Part shown: piece by piece, positions 23,531-34,765 of the stretch
How the letters are laid out: every line of letters starts with the position of its first letter
Numbering within the stretch: position 1 is the stretch's first letter
From: Torreya grandis
Lineage: Eukaryota > Streptophyta > Pinopsida > Cupressales > Taxaceae
Direction of reading: 5' to 3'
Length of the DNA: 64,000 nt
Assembly: GCA_037957365.1 (NCBI GenBank)
Contig: JARHVA010002127.1
Coordinates: forward strand, 2,374,501 to 2,438,500
Translations under genes and position numbers: made by a program
Notes under the pieces: model-generated
Told to the model about the DNA's origin: nothing
The model's input: the letters and a program-made list of their open reading frames with translations, nothing else
Database searches by the model: none

Positions 23531-23879
23531 GTGGTTGTTTATGTAAGAGATGTGGATCTCATCGATGAGTAGAAGGCAATGTGATTAACCTGATATCCAT
23601 TAGTGTTGATAATAGGACATATGGACTATCCTGGTTTGAATCAAACTATAGTGGTGCCTTAATACCATTATTTATAGTTCATACTATAGGTAGTGATCTA
23701 GAAATTGTCTATTTATTCTTAATTGGTTGTTTGTCTAGTTACTATCTTGTTTTGGACATGGTGGATGTTGAGTGCTAAGAGCTATAGATGGAGGTAATAC
23801 TATGAAATCTAGAGTAATCTAGTCAGCTAAGTCTAATTCAATCAATCCCAGTTTCTTCTCTAAGGCTAGAACTGTATAA

Positions 23880-24350
23880 CATAGGTGTTAGAAAGAGGAC
23901 TTTTTCTAATATAGTATATGCTCTAGGAGTGGTTAAATAATCCCCTTAATAAAGATATGTTGAATCTCTAAATCTACTGGTTTATAGATCAATCTTAACA
24001 TGTGCATCTTTAATCATAAGATATAATCACTAACTGGCTTTGAAGTATTCTAATGCAATGTGGCAAGTTTCTCATATGTAACACAAGGGCTCGTGTTTGC
24101 TATGTAATATTTGAGAAATTCCTCCTCTAAATCATCATATGTGTGTAAGGAACTAATAGGGAGTGTATGAAATAACCAATTTTGTGCATTACCCACTAGT
24201 GTCTACTGGAACAACTTGAGTAGAATCAAAGGACTTGCATGATATGGTAAAGCCTTCCAAAAGGCTTGAAGGTGTATGAATAGATCTTCAGTTCTATCAA
24301 AGTGAGGCAATGATGGTATCTAGAAATGCTTAGGCAATGAAGCTTTTAAA
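23880..24350 (-). pseudogene. Gypsy gag core, Retrotrans_gag (element B1)
   Basis: A single minus-strand frame with five or so stops reads SLPHFDRTEDLFIHLQAFWK, then ALPYHASPLILLKLF, GNAQNWLFHTLPISSLHTYD, LEEEFLKYYIANTSP, and SDYIL...MLRLIYKP. This is the complete Retrotrans_gag plan: P-x-F-x-G-x-x-D, L-F-x-x-T-L-x-G-x-A-x-x-W, L-P-x-S-S-I-x-T and E-E-F-x-x-x-Y. Several stops are TAG where CAG would be expected, as in decay by C-to-T change. It would package element RNA. It is placed between the leader-proximal N-terminal region and the zinc knuckle. Confidence 0.85.
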
Positions 24351-25610
24351 AAAATATTTGGAAGAGGGTTATATAAGTCATTGGCATCCATCCAAGACTT
24401 ATAAGCCTTATTTTCCAAGGTAAGGAGATGTACTTGGTGTTGTAATTCACCAACTACATGCATCAAAGAAATAATCTCTTGGGATGGTATATTAGCATTT
24501 TGAAGTGGTTTATTTAAAAATTGAATTTGATCATTTATTTTAGCCATAGGAATGCTACATTTAGAAATTGGATCATAGAGAGGGGGTGTGCTCACTTGAA
24601 CCTTTAGAGGAATGGTAACTTAGACCTTAATATAGGGATATGGGATACCATTCTCTTTGGGTGAAGAGTGAGAAACATGTGCTACTATAGTAGGGAGTGG
24701 CTTAGGAGATTCATTGGTATATTTATGTTTTAGTGAATCATATTCTAATTGAGTAGAAGAGGTGATGTTATTATTGACATATGAATTATTTAAAATAGAA
24801 TCATGCATAGAAATAGAATTAACATTTTGTAATGCATTATGTTTGAGACAAAGAGTGAGAGAAGAGTTAGAAGCATGCGATCCATTTTCTTCTTCACTAT
24901 GTGTATAGTAATCATCATTAGTCCATGTATTATCATAATTAGAGTTTTGTGCATATTCATTCTCATTTTCATATTCATTAACATGTTCAATATCATACTC
25001 ATTATCACTTCCATCATCACTAGGGAGAGGGGTAAGAGAAGATGTTAATTATTTTCTAATATGCAATAAATTATCATGTGAAATTGGAATATTACATGCA
25101 TTTATGTTATCCTTGAATGGAGTGCATGCATTATTTTCATTTTCAATATGAGAAGTAAGAATAAGAGAATTATCATCTAAAAATTCTTTTTCCATTATTT
25201 GAGATGACAAAGTAGAGTTAAGAACATGAGATGTATCATTTGAAATATGCATTGGTAATTTGATTTTTTTGCATTTATATTGTTGTAATTTGAACATATA
25301 ATTAGCAAAAGAGAGAGAGAGAGAGAGATTAGGTTCAAATGGAAGCAAGTTATCACCAATGAGAGATTCACTTGGAAATGAATTACTAATTTGTCTATTT
25401 GGTGCATTGAGCATAGGAGAATGAGGTGAACAATATGTTTCCTATTTATCAAAATTATTTTCTTTAGAAGAGGGAAGAAAGAGGTAGGTTTTAGAGAAGA
25501 AGATGCATCTAATTTTTCTTCACTATCACTTTCATATGTATCATCATATTCCTCATTACAATAATAGTAATTATCTTCATTGTAAATGAAATCATTTTCC
25601 ACATTTTTAC
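24320..25610 (-). pseudogene. N-terminal, low-complexity half of B1 gag
   Basis: Open minus-strand blocks at 25602-25195, 25414-25049, 24808-24620 and 24595-24320. The first reads MENDFIYNEDNYYYCNEEYD and is strongly acidic and Tyr/Asn-rich. The last ends LPNIFLKASLPKHF, leads directly into the gag core, and includes a helical segment LMHVVGELQHQVHLLTLENK that looks like a leucine-rich coiled coil. Gypsy gag proteins often carry a coiled coil just before the capsid-like core. The Met-rich frame at 25020-24790 is a different frame of the same GAT-rich DNA and is not counted as a protein. Confidence 0.6.
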
Positions 25611-26325
25611 CTAATGTGAAATTTTGAAAATTTGTCCATCCATTGTCATAATTATGAAAGAAATTTCAAAATTGATCAATGGGATGAGAGGGAAGAAGTG
25701 TCTCAGTGGCCATTTTATTTCTTTCACCAAAGATAATGTGTAAAATTACTATTAAGAAAATAAATGCAAGAATAACTATTAACATAGAGATTTTAAAAAT
25801 ATTTTTGACACTCCAAACAATTTGCAAAAATTTCAAAATTTTTATCTAAAAATTGTAAGGCTTGGGGTTTGAGGACCTAGTTTGGAAATCTAAGGTTTTG
25901 GGTTGGGGTTTTAATTTTTTGAAAATTATTGAAATAATTTAAATTCTAAAATAAATTTGAATAAGATAAATGCACAAAGATTTATACAAAAATAAAAAAT
26001 TAGAAATTGATTTTTTTCACAAAATAACTACCAACATAGATATTTTGAAAATATTTTTGACACCCCAAATAATTTGCAAAAATTCTATTTTTTTCTAAAA
26101 ATTGTAAGGAAGGCTTGGGGTTTGAGGACCTAGTTTGGAAATCTAGGGTTTTGGATTGGAGTTTTAGAATTTTAAAAAATTATTACAATAATTTATTCTA
26201 AAATAAATTTAAATAAAATAAATGCATAAACATTTATAAAAAAATTCAAATTTTTAAATTGAATTTTTGCACAAAGTATGAAGGAGAAACCCTAAGTGTA
26301 CTTAGGGTTTTTAGATTTTATTTGA
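25611..26325 (-). other. Element B1 leader
   Basis: AT-rich untranslated leader between primer-binding site and gag. It contains a direct duplication: 'aaggcttggggtttgaggacctagtttgg' lies at about 25857 and again at about 26108, and the surrounding 250 bp are also similar. Confidence 0.6.
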
Positions 26326-26343
26326 AGTAAGTCAAGTTCACCA
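26326..26343 (-). other. Element B1 primer-binding site
   Basis: Minus strand, two bases after the 5' LTR: TGGTGAACTTGACTTAC. The same sequence with one change follows the 5' LTR of element C (50532-50513). I could not assign it to a tRNA. Confidence 0.7.
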
Positions 26344-26345
26344 AA

Positions 26346-27600
26346 TGTTTTATTATTTTTGAGAAACTAGGGTTTTCTTCCTAAATAATAAAGGGTCTAT
26401 ATAAAGGGGAAAATTGTAATTAAATATAGTAAACGACAGAGTTATATCAATTTGATTGAATTAATTACATAGGGGAGAGAAATAACTTATCTAGAAAAAT
26501 ATACTAAGATGGTTTTTTCAAACCCTGAGAATTGATGTGCAAGACTGGGAAGATGTCAAGACTCTGGATCTATCTTTCATTTTGTGAAAGGATAGGACTG
26601 CCAAAATAGGACACAATGGGGTCTAATGTTGTTGTTCTTTTTTTATCATTGTTATCCAAATTGATCTCAGAGACCTAAGTTTTCTAGGTTTTGTTAATTG
26701 TCCCTATGTGATCTTGCTTGTGAAATTTTAAATGCTTAATGTTGACAAAGATATTTTTAGATCTATTTTAATATTCAAAACCTTAGGTATATCTACACAC
26801 ATGAAACAAAAAATACAACAAAAATAAAAGGGGAAAAAATTGGGTTAGGGGAAGTATGATCACATGATCTAGAACCCCTACTGTCTTGATCACTATCTAC
26901 ATTAACCTTCAATCTAGGGTCTCAGATCAAATGTAGTTCTCCCTTAGGGAATGTGCATAATCATTGTGCATGGTAGATGCAAGAATGAACTTTTGCCTAG
27001 GCACTTCCTTGATCAAACATACAAATCTATGTGTGATGCAAAATGCTGAGCTATACTATTGACTAATTTTTAATTATGTACTATGCCAAAGTATTAAGTG
27101 CTAGATATAAAATTCCTTATGAAGTCCTTTATATATGAGACTCTTTGTTTTGAATTTGGGAACTTTATTCACATTTGGTTGACATTATAAAGACACACAA
27201 AACTTAAGGACGAAGCTAAGAATGGTTTGGGACTCATTAATCAAGGAAACCTAATCATTGGGACTCAAAATACAATTGGATAGGAGTGCTAGAAATAGGA
27301 CACCCTAGGGTCTAATGCTATAGTCCAATTTTGGCACTCTTGTCCTATAATCTTGGGACTTGGGGGATAGGATTGTCCTAGGAAATTTGGCCTGGTTGAG
27401 GTAGAATGACTATTTGAAAAGATCAGGATGACTAGGAATAAGCAAAAAGGTGATTCAAGTATGAAACAAGACCAAGATAAGTAAAATAAAAGACATGGAT
27501 AATGTGAATAAGGCTGACATTCTCTAGTTGGAGTCTCCTATGAAAGGACTATGAAAAGACATGATATGTGTGATTACTTGATGAATTTAGGGTGTATACA
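26346..27600 (-). repeat. Element B1 5' LTR (right)
   Basis: 1255 bp, partner of 16990-18244. Minus-strand CATATATAAAGG at 27137-27126 is the likely promoter TATA box. Confidence 0.88.
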
Positions 27601-27601
27601 A

Positions 27602-29830
27602 TTATACACCCTGATAAAAAATAAGGACTCCTATAATTTTCTTGGAATGTAATTTCTTATCCTTAGTAGTTATTATCAAAATTTGAGAAGCAACAATAAT
27701 AGGACTTGCAGTGGTGAGTCTAGGAGTTGCAATACTATCCAAATATTGTTGAAAAAAATCAAAATAAGGGGTAATAAATACTATATAAGGTAAACTAAAA
27801 ATAACTGCAATACTAGGGACACTATCTAATTTTTCCATTTCTATTGGTGCCTTACTTTTCAGTCCTCTAAGGCTCATGACCTTGGCCTTTGCAAGTTCTT
27901 CCTCCTTTTCATTTTATGGTGCTTCTCCTTCACCCATAGGCCTCTCTTGTGACACTACCTCAATAGTTGAACTCACAAGTGTCCTAACTAGTTGAGGAAG
28001 GTTATTAGGAGATCATGCCTCCTGTAAACCTCAATTATTTTCTTATTACTTGAAGGAGTGGCATCCAAAGTAGTAATAGATGAAACATATACATCTGGAC
28101 TTTTAGGCATTATACTCATAGTAGGAATGTTGAAGTGTGAAGAGTAAAAAAATCAATATTAATTGGCTCCTCTAATCTTTCAAGAGAACTTGTTGCAAGA
28201 GGGGCCTCCTCCACATCCCATTTTCACTTCATAGTTTCCCTTGCATCTTGTGATGCTACTTGGGAAGATTTCCCTTTTAGTTGAACCAACTTATAAGACT
28301 GTGAGGACCAAAAATAAGTTGAATCCCATCCACTTGGAGGTGGAACTTGAGTTTGAGCCTCTATGATTGTGAGTTATGAGTCCTTTTGGATTTCCCTTAG
28401 AAGGTCCTCAGTATACCCAATCGTATGCATCTTGGTCAAAACCTTAGCATCATATTTAGCATTTAGAAGATGAAATAATGCTTATAGGGTACATGTTTAT
28501 ATGATATGCCTAAGCTAATGAAATGTTTCTAAATTCTACCTCTTGGGTCCCAATCTTAGTGTGGTAAAGATACCATTGAATAAAGTTTGCTTATGCTTCC
28601 AACAACACTCAAGTGCTTCTTGTTAGTGTAATTTATTTGGCCTAGAATAAAATTTCCTTGGAAAAAGCCTTTGTGCTTCTTTTGCATATATTCATCTTTG
28701 CTCCACTAGAGTTGAAATTACATCTCCTATTACACAAGCTTGTCTAAAACATACTTGGCTAAGCATAAGGGTACCACTTTGGCTCCCTCAATAATTATAA
28801 ATGTATAGTCCATATATAGCCGGTAGTCTCCTCTTGAGCACAATGTATTCCTGATAATAACTGATACTTAGGCAAGTGGTTATTTATGGATGGTCTTCTA
28901 GACTTGGGGATATATGTTATCATTAATTCAAACTATATTTTTCATTTAAGAGTAAATGTACTAGAAGGAATTAAATTCACATACCCTATTATTTATGTAA
29001 TCTAGTGCTAGAATCTAGAGTGATACATCGTAAACATATACCATAGCCATGATAGAATTTAACAAGTAAGACACCATAAAGAAGTGACCACCAACTAGCC
29101 TCTTATCTTTTTTAAACATTTGCGCCTAGATTTTGAGACTAATGATCTCACCTAGGGCAAAGGTCAATTCTGATGTCAACAGTAGGTCTAGTAGTGACAC
29201 CCATTCAAGTTGAAGATAATGAATCCTAGCACACCCATATAATATATTTAGTAAATCCATCCCAATGTGAACTCCCATTTTGAACTTGGTGACTAGTGCT
29301 AGATAAATGACTTCAAGTCTTACCTTCTCTCCCAGTATTATCCACCTTCTCAATGCATCTTCAACTATATTGCTCTTTTTCCAAAATGTGATCCTCATCC
29401 CATCATATGTGGCATCTATGAGGGGAAGCCATATGTATATTTGAAATCAACCCCTAAAATATAAGCCATAATAATCTTTTTGTCTACATGATGTAGGAAG
29501 TCATCATACACCTTGCCTATAAATAACAAGTCCCAAAGTAGGTCAATGCAAGGCACCACTTAAGGATTTGCTACTACAAAATGTAATTATTGAAATTGTA
29601 GGGATATCAAATCTACCATTAGTTATTTTTATTTAACTATTAAGTTTTAGTCACATGAGTGGGCACCAACATTATCCACAATGTCCCATAGAGCAGTTTG
29701 ATTTGCATAGTTACTATTAAACACAATTAAGTTAAAGATTATATCTATATACTTAGTTGAACCTTTAATGGATACTTTTGAGGGTGGAAAAACTCCTCTG
29801 TATGCCTTAAATTATGAAGCCAATTCTTAT
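27602..29830 (-). pseudogene. Unrecognised antisense protein remnant (copy 2 and beyond)
   Basis: From right to left: a block at 29830-29641 (FPPSKVSIKGS, ALWDIVDNVGAHSC), the open stretch 29398-29126 (DALRRWIILGEKVRLE, MGVHIGMDLLNILYGC), IIIEGAKVVPLCLAKYVLDK near 28780, then KWDVEEAPLATSSLERLEEP near 28200 and the open stretch 27877-27602, which runs into the B1 LTR. The right half matches copy 1 (1492-780) at the protein level. I do not know the family. It is antisense to the plus-oriented repeat whose polypurine tract lies at 30944. With 15745-16785 it brackets B1, so B1 may have inserted into it. Frameshifts and stops are frequent. Confidence 0.45.
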
Positions 29831-30962
29831 TTTCCTATTACTTATGTAATTCACATGATAATTTAATTGATAGATTGATGGAAGTAATTCACAAGTAAAC
29901 ACAGAGAACTAGGGATTTTAGCTCTTCATGGAATGAATTTTGCTTAGGCTATTTGATAATCAATAGGGGAGATGTCTCTTAAATTTTTTATTATATAGCT
30001 CAATAATACCTACTTTAATTCTATTTCTTGTGCCATCAATGTCTAATGGCTCTAAGCTTGATTTTCTCACTTAATTCAAATTTGGTAACTTACATTGGTG
30101 GGTATGCCACATATAATTCTCATATGTTCATTAAATGTCATGCCATCATCCCTAGATAAGTGTCTTCTAGTATTAAGTTTTGTCTTGATGTAATTATACC
30201 ACATGACATGATCTTAGAAATAAGGTCTCCCAACTTTTATCAAATTTCAATTTAGCCAAATCATGCGATGTTGTAGATGCGTGAAATGCAAATACTCATG
30301 GTTTTCACATGTCAATGTTTTTCCAAAATACACCTTTTCCATTTTTCAAATGTATAAAGACAAAATTGGCAAAGACCAAAACACATGAAGACATGGAGAC
30401 CAATTTGAGTGATCCCACTGTGAAGAGCTAAAATAATGAGAACTTGAAAGTCATGAAATATGAAAGTTATGAAATGATAAAATCCACAACATGCAAAATT
30501 TATGTTGACCAAAAGTCATGAAGACCCTAATCCATGGAAACTAAAAGTTTTAAAGATTAAAAGTTATGAAGTGGAAAAAAATAGAAGACCAAAAAACACG
30601 AAGTTTTAAAAGACATGAAAACCAAATTTTATGAGGACCAAACACTTGAGATTTTTAGACTATAATAGTCTTACAAATTCAATGAAATCATACATATATG
30701 TAATCACTTTGAAAGACATTAATATGTTAGTTTGAATAAATCATGCGAAGTGAGAAAAAATAACCTTGATATAGGGAAATAAACATTACATTGACATAGA
30801 TTTGCACACTTAATAAGAACCATCAATATGGGAATTAAGAGCTTTGAAACCTAAAATCCTTCTAAGTACCCACATGAATGACAATGAAAAATATTTTCAA
30901 ATAAAAAACTAGGCTTTCAAATAATAAGGGCCCCTATTCAAAACAAAATTGAGAGTGGGGTG
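28945..30962 (+). repeat. Repeat copy 2 (uninterrupted)
   Basis: Matches 605-1997 plus 6852-7491 in order and orientation, and lacks element F. The pre-insertion site corresponds to about 30325 ('ccaaaatacacc'). Its right end carries the polypurine tract AAAATTGAGAGTGGGGTG followed by TGTTGAGTACAA. Confidence 0.88.
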
Positions 30963-30974
30963 TGTTGAGTACAA
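30944..30974 (+). other. Polypurine tract and truncated LTR start (copy 2)
   Basis: The same boundary as at 7470-7499, but only about 12 bases of LTR remain before the sequence changes to Gypsy protease of element B. Confidence 0.65.
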
Positions 30975-31360
30975 AAGTAGTCCAACTAGACAAGTTTGAG
31001 GTCAAAGTAGTAGGTGAGCTACTCAATGTGCACATGTAATTAGAATCAAAACTTAGAATCCAATAATTCATCGATATTCAAGTTGTAGACATCCCTGAGG
31101 TATATGGAATGTTACTCAGTAGAAATTGGTCTAAATATTAGAATGGGTACATGGCCACTTAGTTATCTCACATGTGGTTACCTCAGAGGGGTGTTTCCAA
31201 CCAAATAAGAGTGTAAAAAGAGTCAAGGATAAGCACATGATAACAAAATATTATGCAATCAATGAGAAAGTAAACTTAGTGGACTCTGATTTAGGGCTTT
31301 ACACTTTGGAAATAAAATAAGCTAAAGGTGAGATTGATGTTAACATTAAGTTACCTAGGA
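30975..31360 (+). pseudogene. Gypsy protease C-terminal region (element B)
   Basis: Reads QLDKFEVKVVGELLNV, IDIQVVDIPEVYGMLLSRNW, SHMWLPQRGVSNQIRV. This is the post-active-site part of the protease in Tat-like Gypsy elements, and element A carries the same block. The DSG/DTG active site should lie upstream and is missing because the element is cut off at 30975. It cannot have been functional in this form. Confidence 0.75.
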
Positions 31361-31369
31361 TATGGTCAG

Positions 31370-31740
31370 TATATATGGATGGATCCTGATCTAAATAAGG
31401 TTATGGAAATAAAATTATACTTTTTGATCCCCAAGGTAATAAACTTTTAAATACTTACAGATTGTAATTTACATGCACTAAAAACTTGATAAAATATGAG
31501 GCATTAATTATGGGACTATAATTTACATTAAGGCATAAAGTAAAAGAACTAAAAGTATTAAGTGATTCTAAGCTTATTTTGAATAAGATAAGGAGAAAAT
31601 TTCATTAAAATTACCATACCTTAGAAAGTATAAACATATATGATGGGATTTAATTGAAATGTTTGATGCATTCAATGCCATCCCTATCCTTAGGGAATAC
31701 AATTATATTGCTGACTCATTAGCATCCTCAAATATGAGTT
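31370..31740 (+). pseudogene. Upstream RNase H domain (element B)
   Basis: Reads SVYMDGS, IILFDPQGNKLLNTYRL, KYEALIMGL, LKVLSDSKLILNKIRR. The three catalytic residues sit in one frame: Asp at 31378, Glu at 31498 (40 codons on) and Asp at 31564 (62 codons on), exactly the spacing of element A. It precedes RT, and a second RNase H follows RT at 33060. Stops (TAA/TGA) interrupt the frame. The linker to RT (31800-32180) contains PQTINIGPN, also typical of this polyprotein group. Confidence 0.87.
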
Positions 31741-32159
31741 TAAACCCCCCTTGATGACACTAAATTTCAAGAATTCACTTAGGAATTATTCCTTATACCT
31801 CCATTCTAGAGAACATGATTATTCTAGCAAATTGTCCAATTCTTTAACAATGTCAAGGCATTTGAAGCCCAAATAATAGATGAAGAGGAGAGAGATAGTC
31901 CTAGTACTGAACTTGACGAAGATGGACTTCTCAATATATAATGGAATCAAATAAAAAAGGGAATGATATCTATAGAAAAGGCATTTGACACATTTGTCCC
32001 TATACCCCTAATTAAGAAACCCAAATTTATAAATCAGAATTGTCAAATCATTAACCTTGGTTTCTTGGAAAGACCCCAAACTATCAACATAGGTCCTAAT
32101 TAGATGAACAAAAAGATTGAGTAGTTTCAAAAGTTAAAATTGAGTTATATTTATATTAT

Positions 32160-33010
32160 TGCTTAGGCCTATCAAGACCTCAAAGTCTTCAACCCAAAGG
32201 TGATCGCTCACACTATTCCCCTTAAGATAGACGAAAGACCATTTTGGTAGAAGTAGAGACCTATGAATCTGATCCTTGAACTGTTAATACACAAATAAGT
32301 ACACAATCTCCTTTTTACTAGAATAATATTTCTATTTCACCATTCCACTTGGGTGGTAAACTTAGTACTTGTCTAAAATAAAAATTACAAAATTAGACTA
32401 TACATAGACTTATGAAATCTAAACAGAGCTTTAGATAAAGATAATTATCCATTGAATTCCTTTGATGAATTGATTTAGATGGTTAATGGTTCTCAGATGA
32501 TGTCCTTAGATTATTCTTAGGATATAACTAGGTTTAGTAAATTTTGATGATTAAACTAAAATTACATTTATAATGAAATGGTCACATTTTCCTATAAATG
32601 AATGTCATTTAGATTGATCAATGTTAGAGAGACATTTTAAAGAGCAATGGATTTTGTATTTTAAGGTTTATTTAGTAAATGCATAGTAATTTACATGGAT
32701 GATTTAACTATATTTTCAAAATTGAGGTTGGATCACATCTGCCATTTATAGAAGGTGTTTGAAAGGTGCAAAAGGTATGTCATTTTCTTAAACCCAAAAA
32801 AGAGCATATTTAGTGTCACTAAAGGTAAGCTTCCTAGTCATATCATCATGAGATAAGGTATTTCTATTGATCCCAAAAGAGCTGAAGTGATTTCTAAATT
32901 ACCTCAGCCTAATATTAAAAAGGATATGAAATTTTTCTTCACTAAAATAAATTTTGTTCACAAGTTCATTTCCAAATTGTTTAAAATTATGGATCCTCTA
33001 AATGATATGT
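32160..33010 (+). pseudogene. Gypsy reverse transcriptase (element B)
   Basis: Starts with AYQDLKVFNPKVIAHTIPLK, then FHHSTWVVNLVLV (the H-S-x-W-V block), IDL-NLNRALDKDNYPLNSFDE, and after a damaged region CIVIYMDDLTIFSKL with the YMDD motif at 32692-32703. Downstream LNPKKSIFSVTKGKL and GISIDPKRAEVISKLPQP (thumb/connection) are well kept. The palm between about 32480 and 32650 is badly decayed. Joined to RNase H without a gap. Confidence 0.88.
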
Positions 33011-33059
33011 TCAAATAAGATGATAAAATAGAGTGGTAGGTTGAGTCAAAGAAAGAATT

Positions 33060-33465
33060 TCAAAACATGAAGAATGCCATCATGAAAGCACTAGTGTTAA
33101 TCAATCTATATTATTCTATAGACTTCTATATGTACTATTTTTCATCTAAGCACACCATTGCTACCTACCTCACATAGATATTGAATGGAGAAAAACACCT
33201 CATAGCTTTCATGAGAACCAATCTAAAAGATGAAAACATGAGATAATCTACATTGGATAAACACACCTATACTTTGGTCAAAGATATGAAATAATTTAGG
33301 TACTATATTCTTAGGAATAAAGTGCATGCAATTGTGTAAGACCCAACTATCAAGAAAATGATGGGCTAGAATGAGATAAGCAAACATAGAGATAAGTAGA
33401 TGACTGAGCTAAAAATGTATGACTTAGAGATAAAACCTACCAAGCTATTCAAAGGACAAGGTTTT
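33060..33465 (+). pseudogene. RT-linked RNase H (element B)
   Basis: Same frame as the end of RT. Reads NLYYSIDFYMYYFSSKHTIA, GEKHLIAFMRTNLKDENMR, STLDKHTYTLVKDMK, FRYYILRNKVHAIV, then YDLEIKPTKLFKGQG. This is the RT_RNaseH pattern with its usual run-out toward integrase. It has four or five in-frame stops. Confidence 0.85.
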
Positions 33466-33619
33466 AGTTGATAACTGAGATTGATTCAAGGATCATTGTG
33501 TATCAATTAGACCAAGATAAAGTGCTATAGTAAAATTGGCAAACTATAATTATTCATTACCTTATCTATAGAATCCCACCTCTTAGACTCAATCAAACAT
33601 AGAAAAGAGCTCTCAGACT

Positions 33620-34765
33620 AAAAACAACATAATATATATGCTAATTAAAGGAGTTTTCTTTAGGAAAAATCATGAAGGCATCTATCTCAAATGCTTATCA
33701 AAAGCTGAAGCCAAGGAAGTCATGGCTGATTTTCATGAGAGATTAGGCATTAGTCATCCTTCAATAAATGTAATGGCACACAAAGTACTTCAGGTAGGCT
33801 ATTATTGGCCAAACCTATTTATGGATGTAAGTACACATGTTATAACATGCCATTAGTTCTAGAACTTTTCTAAAAGAGATTTCCACACTGTAATTCTATT
33901 GTAACCAATTATAAAAGGAGCCATCTACACAATGGGGGCTAGATTTCATAGGAGTCACTAACCCCAACTCCTTATCAAGCCACAAGTTTATTCTTATAGC
34001 CACAAACTATTACACGAGATGGATAGAGGTAGTGGATGTTAATAATATCAAAGTAAATGTGGTGATCAATTTCATGGAAAATAATGTGGTCACTCAATTC
34101 AGGACCCCAATATCATTAGTTTGTGGTAATGGCCATGCATTTCAATACATAGAATTTAATGAATGGGCATATGATAATGGGATAAATTTAAGGATCCCAT
34201 CTAATTAATACTTGTAAGGGAATGAATTATCATAATAAACTAACAATAACTTGATCAATTCCTAAAATTCTTGTTGAGAAGAAGCCTTGAGAGTGGTATT
34301 TATTATTAAAGTTTACTATTTGGGTTAACCACACTATACATAAGAAAGTACCTAAGATCTCATAATTTCTATTAGTCAATGAACTATATCTAGTTATACC
34401 TATTATGCTTAGGCTTCCCACCTATTGTTTTATACAATATTACATGGAATGCAATTAAAAGGTAAATCCAAGGCTTTTATACCTTACATAGTTAGAGGTT
34501 AGGGATGAATCCTTACTAAATTTAAGCAAACATCAAATCACTATCAAGCGATGGTTTGATGAGAAGGATAAGGTGAAATCCTTTAGGATTTTATAATTAG
34601 TGCTATAGTGAGATAAATAACATGAGAATAAAGATTAACATTCCAAGTATGATCCACTTTGGATTGGCCCATACCAAATAGTTGAGATACTTAGGCGTAA
34701 TGCTTTTTGCCTCAAGGATATAAAAGGGAATGATCTTCCATTACTAGTGAATGGGTAGTTTTTGA
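33620..34765 (+). pseudogene. Gypsy integrase (element B)
   Basis: Open from 33638 to 33856: EGIYLKCLSKAEAKEVMADF, HERLGISHPSINVMAHKVL, GYYWPNLFMDVSTHVITCH. This is the zinc-binding module, whose last Cys is lost after CH. In another frame the core reads QWGLDFIGVTNPNS (first Asp at 33942), FILIATNYYTRWIEVVDV and SLVCGNGHAFQ, where the second catalytic Asp of CDNG has become Gly. The C-terminus shows KDIKGNDLPLLVNG near 34720, the end of these polyproteins. No catalytic Glu was recognised. Confidence 0.88.

Larger units (their letters stand above)
16990..27600 (-). mobile_element. Element B1: 10.6-kb non-autonomous Gypsy-type element with antisense PMD gene
   Basis: LTRs of 1255 bp each (16990-18244 and 26346-27600) begin TGTTTTATTATTTTT and end TGTATACA in plus orientation. 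The flanking 5-mers attgt (16985-16989) and attat (27601-27605) differ at one base, consistent with a target duplication. A primer-binding site on the left of the right LTR and a polypurine tract on the right of the left LTR set the minus orientation. Interior in transcription order: leader, acidic/Asn-rich gag N-terminus, Retrotrans_gag, zinc-knuckle-like motif, noncoding tandem repeats, antisense PMD gene, noncoding 3' region. No protease, RT or integrase was found, so the element should depend on another for movement. Confidence 0.88.
30975..34765 (+). mobile_element. Element B: Ty3/Gypsy (Tat-like) pol remnant
   Basis: Plus strand, in order: protease C-terminal part, RNase H, RT, RT-linked RNase H, integrase. 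No gag and no paired LTR. The left end abuts the 12-base LTR start of copy 2; the right end stops about 750 bp before element C. Same domain order as element A on the opposite strand, at moderate protein similarity. All domains have stops, but long stretches stay in one frame. Confidence 0.88.

Noticed and set aside
24790..25020. Met/Ile-rich frame that could suggest a membrane peptide
   Set aside because: Arises from GAT/CAT-rich DNA within the gag N-terminal region of B1. The opposite frame also looks hydrophobic.
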